Origin: Ophiocordyceps camponoti-saundersi (nom. inval.)
Taxonomy: Eukaryota; Ascomycota; Sordariomycetes; Hypocreales; Ophiocordycipitaceae
Assembly: GCA_003339415.1 (NCBI GenBank)
Contig: PDHQ01000055.1
Span: 62,001 to 126,000 of the forward strand
Direction: 5' to 3'
Length of the DNA stretch: 64,000 nt
The translations under genes and the position numbers were made by a program. Below, piece by piece: positions 23,535 through 37,170 of this stretch; the stretch's first letter is position 1, and each line of letters opens with the position of its first letter. The notes under the pieces are model-generated. The model was not told the DNA's origin. It did not search any database and saw nothing but the letters and a program-made list of their open reading frames with translations.

Positions 23535-26150
23535 ATTATTTAGTAATATAAGGATATATTATAATCCTTAGTTTTAATATTTTTACTATTATTATAGCTT
23601 TTTATTAAGCTTTTTATAATTTTATCTATCTAAAAATTATTTTTAAATAGTAATAGAAAGATTATAAGCGGCTTTAAGTTAATAAATAAAAGCGATATAA
23701 GCACCTCGGGCATATTATTTAAAGTATTACTAAGCGTAATTTAGGGCGGAGTAGTTAATAAGTTAAATCTTAGCTACTTAGCCCTTTTATCGAAGGAAGA
23801 TTAAACTTAAGGTAAGGTTAATCTAAGATTTATTAAAGTTCGTAATATCCCTAGCTTAAAGGATAGTTTTAAGTTTAGTATAAAACTAAGCGGCGGTTAT
23901 TTACTTATCTTTTAATTATTTAAAGGCTTTTATACTAAATATAAGAGTATCGTTAATTTATAAACTAATAAGCTTAAAACGCGCTTAATTATTATATTTA
24001 ATAAGGAGGTAAGTATTAAAGATTAATATCTATATCCGTAGCTATTAAAGATAATAGTCTTAGTAAGTCCGAAACTAGTAAATACTAGCTTTTATAATAT
24101 TATATAATAGCTTAATAATATAAATTATAATATCTAAAAAATATTAATCTTTTATCTTAAAAGGAAATATAATAATAATAGTTTTTTTAAGGTTAGATTA
24201 TAATTATAAATACGCTTAAGTAATATTATATAAGGCTAATTTAAAGCTTAATTAAAAGGTAGCTAGGGTAAGAGCGAGAATAAGCTATTAGCTAACTTAT
24301 TATATTATTAGAAATTAGGTAAAGATAGTATCTTTATTTTTATCGCTATAATTTATAATAATAAGCTTAGATTTTCTATATAAGTAATTAGTACCTATCC
24401 TTTTAATTTCCTAAACTATATAAGCTTAGAAAATATAAACGCTATAATACTTAATAATATTATATTTTTTAAAAGAAAAAATATTATAGCTAATAAAGTT
24501 ATTAATCTCCTAAATATCTAAAGCTTTAAAAAATTAGCTAGCTATTATAATTTTTCTTTTAGCTTAAAGCTTAAGGGATAATAATATATTATCTTTTTCC
24601 TTTTACGTTATAAAAGCGTTATTTAAAAAAAGATTTCGAAAAATATATATAATAATCCTTAGATAAGGCGTTACTTAGGATAATATTAAAATTAAGTTAA
24701 TATTAAAAGGAGGTAAAGTTAGTATTAATTTAGGGCTTTTATATAGAGGTATTAGAAAAAAGTAAATATATATAAACTAGAAAGAATAAAGTCTATATAA
24801 GAGATTAATAATAATATTATAGCTATTAATAAAAAGAAAAATATATAATCTTATTTATTTACTAAGTTTACGCTAAACGTAAACTTAGCTATTTAAAGGT
24901 AGCTATAAAATATTAGAAATATCGGGGCTATTTCGTATAGATAAAATATTATAAATTATCTATTAAGTATAATATTTCTATAATTTAATTATAGCTTTTT
25001 AGATAACGGTAGCTTATTATAAAGTAAAAAGAGTTAGAGCTAAGTTAAGGTATATATATAAGTAAGCTTTAAAAATTAAAAAAGTTAGGATAAGTTTATT
25101 AAGTTTTATTATATCGTTAATTACTTTTATAGCTATTTATAAGATAAAATCTTAATTAATATCGGGTTAAAATTTAGCTAAAATTACCTTATAAGCGCGT
25201 TAAAAAGGGGTATAATATTATTTAACTTTCCTAACTAATTAATATACCTTAATAGGAACTTAGGTATATATAATACTTAAGGTAATAGCTTTAGAATAGA
25301 ACTCCTAAAAGTTAAAGTTTTTTCTAATATTATAATAAATAATATTAGGGGGTTTAAGGTAAGTATTAATCTAAATTATATAAAAGGTATTTTAAATATT
25401 CTTTATAAAGAGAGATAGGAAAAACTAAGTAGCTTAGAAAGCTATAGCTTAGTTAATAGTATATAAGATAGCTTATTAGTTAATATAGAGAATATCTATA
25501 ATAATTTTAAAATTAAAATCGTAATTATCTTTTAGCTTAAATTTAAACTATTAAGGCGCGGGGCTATTTAATTAGTATTAATAATAAATTTTAGAAATAG
25601 CCTTAATAGCTTAGATATTAATATTATATTTAGCTTAAGTAAATAGTTAGTATAAATAGGATATATTAAGGTACTTAAAATATTTATAAATTTAATATAT
25701 CTTTTACTTAATAAAATACGATATTATTTTTTCTAAAAGTAAAAAGAAGAACTAAAAATAACTTTATTTATATATAATAAGGATCTTAGTTATATTATAG
25801 ATAAGGTAATTTAAAGTATTATAGAAAAATATCCTTAGTTAATCTATATTTACTAAGTATAAGAGGAATAGGGTTTAAGTAAGTAAGATATAGAATATAA
25901 TCTTACTTACCGGGGTTATAACTTAAATAAAGCTAAGGGAGGTAATAGTTTAACTTTTACCGAATTTAATAGATACTTAGCTAGCGGTAAACTTATTAAG
26001 GGATAGTAAAAGTATAAGAAGCTATAATACTTCGAACTAAGATTAACCTAATATTAATATAAATATTATATTAATATTAATTAGAATACCTTAGAATATT
26101 ATTTAGAAATAGTAGTTTATTAAAGTAAAATAAATAGCAGGAGCTATAAT

Positions 26151-26560
26151 TATTAGTTAGCCTTCGTAGTGCGTATATAGGAGTTAATAGCGATTACTAA
26201 TACTAAAAGTATAATTCTTCTAATTTATAATATTTATTTATATCTTCTTTAAAATAAAGGGAATTCTATATCTACTTATATATAAAATATTCTTATATAT
26301 ACTTTCTTTTTCTATACTTAATATTAAATTAAATATAATCTAATCTTTTCCTAAAACTAATCTAATATTAACTAGGAGTTTATTAAAGCTCCTATTTAAA
26401 ATATTATAATAAAAATATAATTAAAACTTACCTTACTTTTTATTACCTAAGTCCTTTTAATATATTTTATATAATATATCCCTTTTCCCCTTATCTTAAG
26501 TATATATAGATCTTATTTTATACTTATATAAATTTTAGTTATTTTTATATAAGTTTAATA
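26151..26560 (-). repeat. Copia LTR b (410 bp, inner element)
   Basis: It starts directly after ATAAT and ends AAGTTTAATA. It aligns without gaps in length with LTRs a, c and d. Confidence 0.94.
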
Positions 26561-26964
26561 TTAGTAATTTTTTATTTTTCGGGAAGGGGCGATTTTTTAG
26601 CTTATACTAAGTTTAAGCGTTTCTCTTACTAAGTTATAAAGCTTTAAACTTAGATATTAAAAGTATTAATATCGATTAGGCGTTTTAGCGCCTTATTCGA
26701 ATTATCCTTAATTATAGCGTTTATAAAATTATTTAAACTATTTATCGATCTAATTTCCTTAACTTCCTAATTCTTATAAGACTTTCTTATTAATATAATA
26801 TTAATTATTAACTTTTTTTTTTTCGTAATCCTAAGCTTTATTAGATATTTATATAGCGAGTATAAGTTAGTATAAATAATAGTTTAAATTACGCTTAATC
26901 TAAGCTCGGATTAAATTCTTATTAATATTAAGCTAATAGAGATATTAATATTAAAGCTAGCCGA

Positions 26965-27162
26965 TATCTTATATATTTCGGACGCTAGTACGAATTATAT
27001 TATTTTTTTATATTTCGTTAAGCTTTAATAAATAATATTCCTAAAAAGCGTAAACTTATCTTTACCGCTAGTTTCTTATCTAAGTATAATAATATATTTA
27101 ATTTATAAAAATAAGTTAAAATTATTTATAAAAAAACTATTAGTAAAAATATAAAGCTTTAT
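26965..27162 (-). pseudogene. Copia RNase H fossil, inner copy
   Basis: Read on the minus strand from 27,162: IKLYIFTNSFFINNFN, then *IKYIIIL, then RNIIY*SLTKYKKII*FVL and ASEIY. This is the mutated form of a well-known fungal copia RNase H pattern, in which a TDASFA stretch, an SSQIGY strand and an N-I-I/V-H-W-S-S...C-K-R-V-T-R-S-V-L-A-S-E helix follow in that order. Changes are Asp to Asn, Trp/Gln to stop, Cys to Tyr and Arg to Lys/Ile-adjacent, all as expected from RIP. This identifies the family as Ty1/copia and fixes its orientation. Confidence 0.86.
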
Positions 27163-30129
27163 ATTATTTAATAATATAAGGATATATCGTAATCCTTAGT
27201 TTTAATATTTTTACTACTATTATAGCTTTTTATTAAGCTTCTTATAGTTTTTTTTATTTAAAGATTACTTTTAAGTAATAATAGAAAAATTATAAGTAGC
27301 TTTAAGTTAATAAATAAAGGCGATATAAATATCTTAGGTATATTATTTAAAGTATTACTAAGCGTAATTTAAGGCGGAGTAGTTAATAAGTTAAATCTTA
27401 GCCGCTTAGCCTTTTTATTAAAAGGAGATTAAACTTAGGGCGAGGTTAATTTAAAATTTATTAAAGTTTATAATATCCCTAATCTAGGGGATAGTTTTAA
27501 GTTTAGTACGGAACTAAGTAGCGGTTATTTACTTATTTTCTAATTATCTAAAAGCCTTTATACCGAGTATAAGAGTATTATCGGTTTATAAACTAATAAG
27601 CTTAAAACGCGCTTAATCGCTATACTTAATAAGGAGGTAAATATTAAAAATTAACGTTTATATTTATAGCTATTAAAAATAGTAGTTTTAGTAAGTTTAA
27701 AATTAGTAAATATTAGCCTCCGTAATCTTATATAGCGGCTTAATAATATAAATTATAATATCTAAAAAATACCGGTTTTTTATCTTAGGGGGAAGCGTAA
27801 TAATAATAGTCCTTTTAAAATTAGATTATAACTATAAGTATATTTAGGTAATATTATATAAAGCTAATTTAAAGCTTAATTAAAAAGTAGCTAAGGTAAA
27901 AATAAGAATAAGCTATTAGCTAACTTATTATATTATTAAGGATTAGGTAAAGATAATATCTTTACCCTTATCGCTATAATTTATAATAATAAGCTTAGAT
28001 TTTTTATATAAGTAATTAATACCTATCCTTTTAATTTCCTAAACTATATAGGCTTAGAAAATATAAATATTATAATACTTAATAATATTATATTTTTTAA
28101 AAGAAAAAATATTATAGCTAATAAGGTTATTAATCTCCTAAATATCTAAAGCTTTAAAAAATTAGCTAGCTATCGTAATCTTTCTTTTAGCTTAAAGCTT
28201 AAGAGATAATAATATATTATCTTTTTCCTTTTATATTATAAAAATATTATTTATAGAAAGATTTCGAGGAATATATATAGTAATCCTTATATAAGGCGTT
28301 ACTTAGGATAGTACCGAAGTTAAGTTAATATTAGGAGGAGGTAAAGTTAGCGTCGATTTAGAGCTTTTATACGGAGGTATTAGAAAAAGGCGGATATATA
28401 TAAACTAGAAAAAATAAGGTCCGTATAGGAGATTAATAGTAATATTATAGCTATTAATAAAAAGAAAAATATATAGTTTTATCTATTTATTAAGTTTACG
28501 CTAAATATAAACTTAGCTATTTAGAGGTAGCTATAAAATATCGGAAATATTAAGGCTATTTTATATAAATAAAGCGTCGCGGATTATCTATTAGATATAA
28601 TATTTCCGGAGTTTAGTTATAGCTTTTTAGATAGCGGTAGCTTATCGTAAAGTAAAAAAAATTAAAGCTAAGTTAAAGTATATATATAAGTAAGCTTTAA
28701 GAACTAAAAAAGTTAAGATAAGTTTATTAAATTTTACTATATTATTAATTACTTTTATAGCTATTTATAAGATAGAATCCTAATTAATATTAAGTTAAAA
28801 TTCGGTTAAGATTACCTTATAAGTGCGTTAAAAGGGGGTATAGTATTATTTAACTTTCTTAACTAATTAATATACTTTAATAAGGACCTAAGTATATATA
28901 ATACTTAAAGTAGCGGCCTTAGAATAGAACTCCTAAAAGTTAAAGTTTTTTTTAATATTATAATAAATAATATTAAGGGGTCTAAGGTAAATATTAATTT
29001 AAATTATATAAAAGATATTTTAAATATTTTTCGTAAAAAGAGATAGGAGAAACTAAATAGCTTAGAAAGCTATAGCTTAGTTAATAGCGTATAAAATAGC
29101 TTATTAGTTAATATAGAGAATATTTACGATAACCTTAAAATTAAAATTATAGTTATCCTTTAGCTTAAATTTAAATTATTAGGGCGCGGGGCTATTTAAT
29201 TAATACTAATAATAAATTTTAGAGATAGCCCTAATAGCTTAGATATTAGTATTATATCTAGCTTAAGTAAATAGTCGGTATAAATAGGATACGCTAAGGT
29301 ACTTAAATTATTTATAAATTTAGCGTATTTCTTACTTAGTAAAATATAATATTATTTCTTCTAAAAGTAAAAGGAAAAACTAAAAATAACCTTATTTATA
29401 TATAATAGGGATCTTAGTTATATTATAGATAAGGTAATTTAAAATATTATAGAAAAATATCCTTAGTTAATTTATATTTATTAGGTATAAGAGGAATAGG
29501 GTTTAAGTAAGTAAGATATAGAATATAATCTTACTTACTAGGGTCGTAACTTAAATAAAGCTAAGGGAGGTAATAGTTTAATTTTTACTAAATTTAATAG
29601 ATATTTAACTAGCGGTAAACTTATTAAAAGATAGTAAGGGTATAAGAAGCTATAATATTTTAAATTAAAATTAACCTAATATCGATATAGATATTATACT
29701 AGTATTAATTAAAATACCTTAGAATATTATTTAGGAATAGTAGTTTATTAAGGTAAATTAAATAGCGGGAGCTATAATAAGTATAAGCTTATAAGGGTTA
29801 TCTCCTATTAAGAAGTATATATATACTAATTAGTATAGTATTTTAGCTACCTAAGGTAATATCGATAGTAAGTTTTCTAGTAATTCCGTAATTTAAGGTA
29901 TATAAAATACTTAAGTTAATTATATAAATAATAAAATATAATATAAAGTTTCGGTAAGTTTATAAAATAGGAGTATTTATCTATTATCGCTATCCTCCTT
30001 TAGTACTTTTTCTATCTTTTTAAAATTTACGAGATAAGCGTTAAAGTTAACTTTTATATTAGTAAAAGTATAATAAGTTAAAAACGAATATTTAAATATT
30101 TTACGTTCCTTTTCTATATATTTAAAGGA

Positions 30130-30165
30130 CTAATATTTAGTTTTATTATAAATAAAGTATTTACG
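30130..30165 (-). pseudogene. Copia Gag zinc-knuckle fossil, inner copy
   Basis: On the minus strand the frame reads RKYFIYNKTKY*SFKYIEKER. It fits a Cys-x2-Cys-x3-Gly-Cys/His-x-Ser-x2-His nucleic-acid-binding knuckle with Cys to Tyr changes. It marks the end of gag, and its position near the right half supports gag-pol order on minus. Confidence 0.7.
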
Positions 30166-32036
30166 GTTCTATAAAGTATCGGCCCTTAAGTTATAAGTAG
30201 AGTTATTTCCGCTATTATTACGATATTAGTTCGAGGGCTAGTTAAAGGTTTTCTAATATTAGCGATTAAGGTAGAAAATATTAAGGCTTAGAGCGTTAGG
30301 AGGAGGTAATAGTAAGTAAGAGCTTTAAATATATTATAAGCTATTAGATTAATAAGTTAGGGCTATTTCTAAAAAGGAATAGAGGTTAGATATAAGCGTT
30401 TCTATATTTTTTATAAGTTTAAATAGTATAAATTCTAATTTAGGGATACCTTAGTAAGCGTTAATAAGGGTTATTTATAAAGGGGCGTTACTAGTATAAT
30501 CGGAACCGAGAGCACGCTAATAAAAATCTAATTTATTAAAGAGTTTTTATAAGACTTTATATAGTTTACTTTTAGGGTACGAAGTCTAAACTATCTAATA
30601 AGTAGTAAATATCTAATTTATATAATAATAAGAATAGTTAACGTTTATATTAAAATATTTTTATATTTAAAAATATATATCGTAAAAGGTAGAAGATTAG
30701 TTAATATAATTAAGATAATATTATCTTATTTAGCTTAAAAAAATATATAGAAAGATTATATAAAAATAAAATAGGTAAATTTTTAGTATAAAGTAAATAT
30801 TTATAAAAATATAAACTTTATTATCTAAAAAGTTATAAGGTTTGCCTAAATATATAATATTTTTATCTTAAATTTTAGTAAATTAAGTAATTATTTTAAA
30901 ATTAATATATATATTAGGAAATTTAATTAGGGGTAGTATAGAGAAAGTAAAAGCGTCTAGTATAAGTTTATCTTAAAATTAAGGTATTTTTAATAAAAAT
31001 CCTCGTTAATATTAATAAAGTTCTATATCGGTATTTAAATAAAGACCTTAGCTATTAATATTAAGTTTAGCTATATTTATTAATAGTTCTTTAATAAGCG
31101 TATTTAATAGGGACTATATTTTTTAAGCGGTAGCTTAAGGGTCTTAGAATAAGTATATTATTAGTTATTAAGTAAGTTAAATTAGTAAGTTTTAAGATAA
31201 TATATCTAATTATAATATCTAAAAGTTAGGGATAATTTAGATTTAGATATTCCTAATATCTAAGCTAGGCCCTAGTTAGGGTACTATCTACTATTATAAG
31301 GTAAGTATAGTAGTAATTTAGGTTTCTATCTTAGTTTCTAATATTAATCCTATAAGGATTATAAGTCCTAGTTTAAAAGAGGTTTTACTATATATTTAGG
31401 CTAGCTATATAAAAAGTTTATTTATATTTAAAAGTTTTTTAAGCTTTTTTAAGGCGAGTTTTTTAGATTTACTAATATAAATTCCTTATTTTATAAAAAG
31501 GCTTTAAGTAAGGTCTTTTATAAATACTTATCTTATTTCCTATATTTTTATTTTCTAGCTATTAAAATATTATTAGAAAAGGTTAAATAAAGTAAAACTA
31601 GAAAGTTACTTATCGCTTTCGATAAATAAGATAAATCTTACTATTGCTAATTTAATTATTTTTATATTCTCGTAATCTCTTAATATATTATTATCCTAGC
31701 GATTTAAGTTAAACTATTTTAATATCGTTTCGAGATCTTAGTATATTTAAATACTTCCTAAGTTAGCTAGTTATAATATTTAAGGAGTTTTATTCTATTT
31801 TCGGGAAAGGTGCTTATAGTTATAAGTAAATTTTTAAACTAGCTTTAGATAGATATTATAAAATATTCGGGTTAGCTTTTTTAAGAGTTCTAAAGGGGGT
31901 TTTACGTAGCCCTTTATTAACTTTTTAATTAATTATAGCTTACTTCTATATAGTTACTTTTATAAAAGTTTACTATTAAGGTTAATTATTCTATCCTTAC
32001 TAATTTATAATTAACTAAATTTTAACTACTAATTAA

Positions 32037-32446
32037 TATTAGTTAGCTTTTATAGTGCGTATATAAGAGTTAATAGTAATTATTAATATTAAAAGTATAA
32101 TTCTTCTAATTTATAATATTTATTTATATTTTCTCTAAAATAAAGGGAATTCTATATTTATTTATATATAAAATATCCTTACGTATACTTTTTTCTTCTA
32201 TGCTTAATATTAGATTAAGTATAATTTAATCTCTTCCTAAAACTAATCTAATATTAACTAGGAGTCTATTAAAGCTCCTATTTAAAATACTATAATAAAA
32301 ATATAATCGAAACTTACCTTATTTCTTATTACCTAAGTCCTTTTAATATATCTTACGTAATATACCCCTTTTCCCCCTATCCTAAGTATATATAAATTTT
32401 ATTTTATACTTATATAGATTTTAATTATTCTTATATAAGTTTAATA
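32037..32446 (-). repeat. Copia LTR c (410 bp, inner element)
   Basis: It starts TATTAGTTAGC, ends AAGTTTAATA, and is followed by ATAAT, the matching target duplication. Confidence 0.94.
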
Positions 32447-32789
32447 ATAATAAGTGCGGGCTTATAAAAATTATCTCTTATTAGGAAATATATATATACT
32501 AACTAATATAGTATTTTAGCTACTTAAGGTAATATCGATAGTAAGTTTTTTATTAGTTTTATAATTTAAGATATATAAAATACTTAAGTTAATTATATAA
32601 ATAATAAAGTATAGTATAGAGTTTCGGTAAGTTTATAAGATAGGAGTATTTATCCGTTATCGCTATCCTCTTTTAATACTTTTTCTATTTTTTCGAAATT
32701 TATAAGATAAGCGTTAAAATTAACTTTTATACTAGTAAAAATATAATAAGCTAGAAATAAATATTTAAATACTTTACGTTCTTTTTCTA

Positions 32790-32832
32790 TATATTTAAAG
32801 GACTAATATCTAATTTTACTATAAATAAAGCA
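32790..32832 (-). pseudogene. Copia Gag zinc-knuckle fossil, outer copy
   Basis: The same segment as in the inner copy, reading RKCFIYSKIRY*S. The first Cys codon (TGC) is still intact here, which supports the reading of Tyr as mutated Cys in the inner copy. Confidence 0.72.
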
Positions 32833-34695
32833 CTTACGGTTTTATAAGGTATTAGCTATTAAGTTATAAATAAAATTATTACCGCTATTATTATAATATT
32901 AGTTTAAGGGCTAGTTAAAGGTTTTCTAATATTAGCAATTAAGGTAAAAAATATTAGGGCTTAAAGCGTTAAAAGAAGGTAATAATAAGTAAGAGCTTTA
33001 AATATACTATAAGCTATTAGATTAATAAGTTAGGGCTATTTCTAAAAAAGAACGGAGGTTAGATATAAGCGTCTCTATATTTTTTATAAGTTTAAAAAGT
33101 ATAAATTCTAATTTAGGGACGCCTCGGTAAGCGTTAATAAGGGTTATCTATAAAAGGGCGTTACTAATATAATTAAAACTAAGAGTATACTAATAAAAAT
33201 TTAATTTATTAAAAAGTTTCTATAAGACTTTATACGGTTTACTTTTAAAATACGAAGTCCGAACTATTTAGTAAGTAGTAAATATCGAATTTATATAATA
33301 ATAAAAGTAGTTAACGTTTATATTAAAATACTTCTATATTTAAAAATATATATTGCGGAAAGTAGAAGATTAGTTAATATAATTAAGATAATACTATCTC
33401 GCTTAGCTTAAGAGAATATATAGAAAAATCGTATAAAAATAAAATAAGTAAATTTCTAATATAAAGTAAATATTTATAAAGATATAAACCTTATTATCTA
33501 AAAAGTTATAAAGTTCGCTTAAGTATATAATATTTTTATTCTAAACTTTAATAAATTAAGTAATTATTTCTAAATTAATATATATATTAGGAAATTTAAT
33601 TAGGGGTAGTATAAAAAAAGTAAAAGCGTCTAATATAAGTTTATCCTAAAATTAAGGTATTTTTAATAAGAGTCCTTATCGATATCGATAAAGTTTTATA
33701 TTAATATCTAAATAAGGACCTTAGCTATTAATATTAAGTTTAGCTATATTTACTAATAGTTTTTTAATAAGTATATTTAATAAGGACTATATTTTTCGAG
33801 TAGTAGCTTAAGGGTTTTAGAATAAGTATATTATTAGTTACTAAGTAAGTTAAACTAATAAGTTTTAAGATAATATATCTAATTATAATATCTAAAAATT
33901 AGGAATAATTTAAATTTAAATATTTTTAGCGTCTAAGCTAAGCTTTAGTTAAGGTACTATTTATTATTATAAGGTAAGTATAGTAGTAATTTAGGTTTCT
34001 ATCTTAGTTTCTAATATTAATCTTATAGAGATTATAAGTCCTAGTTTAAAAGAGGTTTTACTATATACCTAGGCTAGCTATATAGGAGGTTTATTTATAT
34101 TTAGAAGTTTTTTAAGTTTTTTCGGAGTAAGTTTCTTAAATTTACTAATATAAATTCCTTATCTTATAAGAAAGCTTCGGGTAAGGTTTCTTATAAATAC
34201 TTATTTTATTTCTTATATTTTCGTTTTCTAGCTATTAAAATATTATTAGAAGAGGTTAAATAAAGCGAGATTAGAGAGTTACTTATTACTTTCGACGAAT
34301 AAGATAAATCTCGCTATCGTTAGTTTAATTATCTCTATATTCTTATAGTCTCTTAGTATATTATTATCTTAGTAATCTAAGTTAAACTAATTCTAATATC
34401 GTTTCGGGATTTTAGTATATTTAAATATTTCCTAGGTTAGCTAGTTATAATATTTAAGGAGTTCTATTTTATTTTCGGGAGGGGTGCTTATAGTTATAAG
34501 TAAGTTTTCGAACTAGCTTTAGATATATATTATAAAGTATTCGGGTTAGCTTCTTTAAGAGTTTTAAAAGGGGTTCTATATAGCCCTTTATTAACTCTTT
34601 AATTAATTATAGCTTACCTCTATATAGTTACTTTCGTAAGAGTCTGCTATTAAGGTTAATTATTCTATCCTTATTAATTTATAGTTAAAAATTAG

Positions 34696-35105
34696 TATTA
34701 GTTAGCCTTCGTAGTGCGTATATAGGAGTTAATAGCGATTACTAGTATTAAAAGTATAATTCTTTTAATTTATAATATTTATCTATATCTTCTCTAAAAT
34801 AAAGGGAATTCTATATTTACTTATATATAAAATATCTTTACGTATACTCTCTTTTTCTATACTTAATATTAGATTAAGTATAATTTAATCTCTTTCCGAA
34901 ACTAATCCGATATTAATTAGGAGTTTATTAAAGCTCCTATCTAAAATACTATAATAAAAATATAATTAAAACTTACCTTACTTCTTATTACCTAAGTCCC
35001 TTTAATATATCCTACGTAATATACTCCTTTTCCCCTTATCCTAAATATATATAAATTTTATTTTATACTTATATAGATTTTAGTTATTCTTATATAAGTT
35101 TAATA
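34696..35105 (-). repeat. Copia LTR d (410 bp, outer element)
   Basis: Same termini and length as a-c. It is followed by LINE-A sequence. Confidence 0.92.
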
Positions 35106-35872
35106 ATAAGGATTTACTTAACTAAGCTTACTTATCTCTTATATTTTAGATAGAATATAATTACTATATCTTTACTAAAAAGTTATCTTATAGCTAATAT
35201 AGCCTTATATTTTAAAGCTATATTCGTAGCTTATATAATCTCTTATAAGGTTAGCTATAAAATATTTATATTAATTATAATATTTTTTATAAATATAGTA
35301 ACTTTTTTATTAAAGTAATTAAGGATAGGTTTAATTACTATACTATTAGTAATAGCTATAAAAGCTTATAATAGCTAAGTTAAACTAATATTAAAGCTAA
35401 TAGTTTATAAAAGTATTTTCTATATAGCTTAAGTAACTATCTTCTTAATTAACTTAATAATCTTAAGTAAAAGTTAGGTAATATTTTAGCTTAGGGAGGT
35501 TATAAATTTCTCATAAAGTTTAGCTTTAAAAGCTATTACGATATTCTAAGCGTTAGAGAACGCTGCGGTAAGTATTATTATAGCTAGTTTATTATAAGCT
35601 TCCTTTATATCGCTATCGTAAAAGTCCTATACCTGCTCCGCTTCTCCTCTTATTCTAACGCTATTATTATATTATTTTTAACCGGATTAGGGGTATTATA
35701 GGGATTATCCTAGTCCCCGCGCACCCTTATCTATAACTATAAGCGTATTGCCTGCCCTTTAGGCCCCGGCCGAAGCCGCCGTAGGCGCTATTAACTCCTT
35801 CTCGGTAATAAATATATAGTAAAGAGCGAAAGATTAAGTAATAAGTCCTATCCCGTTTTCGTAAAAGGTTAT
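35106..35872 (-). mobile_element. LINE-A 5' fragment (inverted copy of 41,028-41,795)
   Basis: The reverse complement of the first about 770 bp of LINE-A, covering the start of ORF1. It begins (on minus) at about 35,872 with AACCTTTTACGAAAACGGG and is cut at 35,106 by copia LTR d. A patch at 35,630-35,790 keeps several CpA/TpG and much GC. Confidence 0.85.
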
Positions 35873-36019
35873 GCCCCCTTATTATAGTAATTATAATTAT
35901 TATATTTAACTATATTAAGAACTTAATAGTTTTTTACTTTTTTTACCTTAAGGCTTATTTTATAATATATCTTATAAGTATCTCCTTAAAGTTTAGAAAT
36001 AAATTATTAATTTAATAAA

Positions 36020-36500
36020 TAAAAGATAAATCCGCGCTAGCTTATTATTTATAGCTACCTTTATCTTACTTATAAAAAAGTAATAAGGCGGGTAGCGCTT
36101 TTATATTAACTATTACGCTTTAAATAAAGTAATAAAGTAAAATTATTATCCCCTTTTACTTATTAAGAAAACGCTTTATAGCTTTTTTAATATTTATTAG
36201 TTTATAAAACTTAATATTTATACTACCTTTTATAAGCTTTATATTATAAAAGGTAAAAAATACCTTATAGCTTTCTATATTTAATTTAGTTTATTTAAAT
36301 ACTTTATTTACCTTTTTAGCTTTATAAGTATATTTATTATATTTTAGCGTTATATTAATATTACTTTTAGTAACTTCTTAAAAAACTTTATTATAATATA
36401 CTTAAATAATATTTTTATTTATTTAGGAGGTTCTTATTCTAATTATTAGCGTAAAGTATATATTATATTTTTATATTTTTATTAGGCCGGGCTTTTTCTT
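36020..36500 (+). pseudogene. Gypsy-1 reverse transcriptase fossil, copy B
   Basis: Readable landmarks in order: RFYINYYALN at 36,096-36,125 (from R-F-C-V-D-Y-R-A-L-N), then YPLLLIKKTL, then KLNIYTTFYKLYI (from K-L-D-x-R...F-H/Y-K-L-R-I), then a mutated PFGL segment, then YLNNIFIY at about 36,399-36,422, where the catalytic Y-L-D-D has become YLNN. Asp to Asn at the catalytic pair alone would abolish activity. This set is diagnostic of Ty3/gypsy RT. Confidence 0.9.
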
Positions 36501-36954
36501 AACTTTAATAAGTATAACTTTACTATTTATAAGGTTAAGTACTTAAGATTTATTACTTACGCTAGTAAGAAAATATAGCTAAACTTTATTAAAGTTTTTA
36601 TAATTTTAAAATAAGAAGCGCTAACTCGTATTTAAAGTATATATAGTTTTTTTAAGTTTGCTAATTTTTATTATAATTTTATACCTTATTTCTTAAACCT
36701 TATAGCCCCCTTAATTAAGCTTATAAAGCGTAGCGCGCTTTTTTATTAAATTAATAAATCTTAGCTTACTTTTAATATACTTAAGTTCGCGTTTATTTTT
36801 ACCTTTATCTTTACTTAATAAAATCTAAACTATAATATTATTATTAAAGCTAACTATTTTAGTAAAATAATTAGTAAATATTTTTCCTAGTTTAACTTAA
36901 ACTATATTTTTTAGCTTATTATATATTATTTTAAGAAACTTTTATTTATAAAAT

Positions 36955-37170
36955 AAAATTATATAATTTATAATAAAGAATTTCTTATTATTATTTCTTA
37001 CTTTAAAACGTAATTTACTAAGTTATATAAAGTTACTTAGCTATTCTTTATTTTTATAGATTATAAAGCTTTAAAATACTTTACTACGCTTAAAGCTATA
37101 ATAAAATATTAAGCGTATTAAGCTAAGATACTTACTTTTTTTAACTTCCGCCTTTAGTATTATTTTAACG
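36955..37170 (+). pseudogene. Gypsy-1 RNase H fossil, copy B
   Basis: Readable pieces: YNKEFL-like at about 36,970, a degraded TDHKALEYF-type motif (IDYKALKYF) at about 37,058-37,085, and FNFRL before a RPG-like turn at 37,140-37,170. The order follows RT directly, as in gypsy elements. Confidence 0.75.

Larger units (their letters stand above)
26151..32446 (-). mobile_element. Copia element, inner full-length copy (6,296 bp)
   Basis: Complete LTR-to-LTR copy of the same family, with LTRs 26,151-26,560 and 32,037-32,446. It is flanked on both sides by ATAAT (26,146-26,150 and 32,447-32,451). The uninterrupted target is visible inside this same copy as GAGCTATAATAAGT (about 29,769-29,782), which confirms the insertion point. 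Gag lies on the right, pol on the left, and RNase H nearest the left LTR, which is the copia order on the minus strand. Confidence 0.93.
22523..35105 (-). mobile_element. Copia element, outer copy (interrupted by a second copy)
   Basis: A Ty1/copia LTR retrotransposon on the minus strand. Its LTRs are 22,523-22,932 and 34,696-35,105. The pol half is 22,933-26,150 and the gag half 32,447-34,695, separated by the inner copy at 26,151-32,446. Removing the inner copy and one 5-bp duplication leaves about 6.28 kb. An A/G-rich stretch beside the left LTR, read on minus, suits a polypurine tract and supports the orientation. Flanks do not match (AACTT at 22,518-22,522; ATAAG at 35,106-35,110), so this copy's ends have been rearranged. 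RIP has closed all frames. Confidence 0.88.

Noticed and set aside
32037..35105. Tandem duplication of a copia half instead of nesting
   Set aside because: The ATAAT duplication at both inner ends and the intact target inside the inner copy show insertion.
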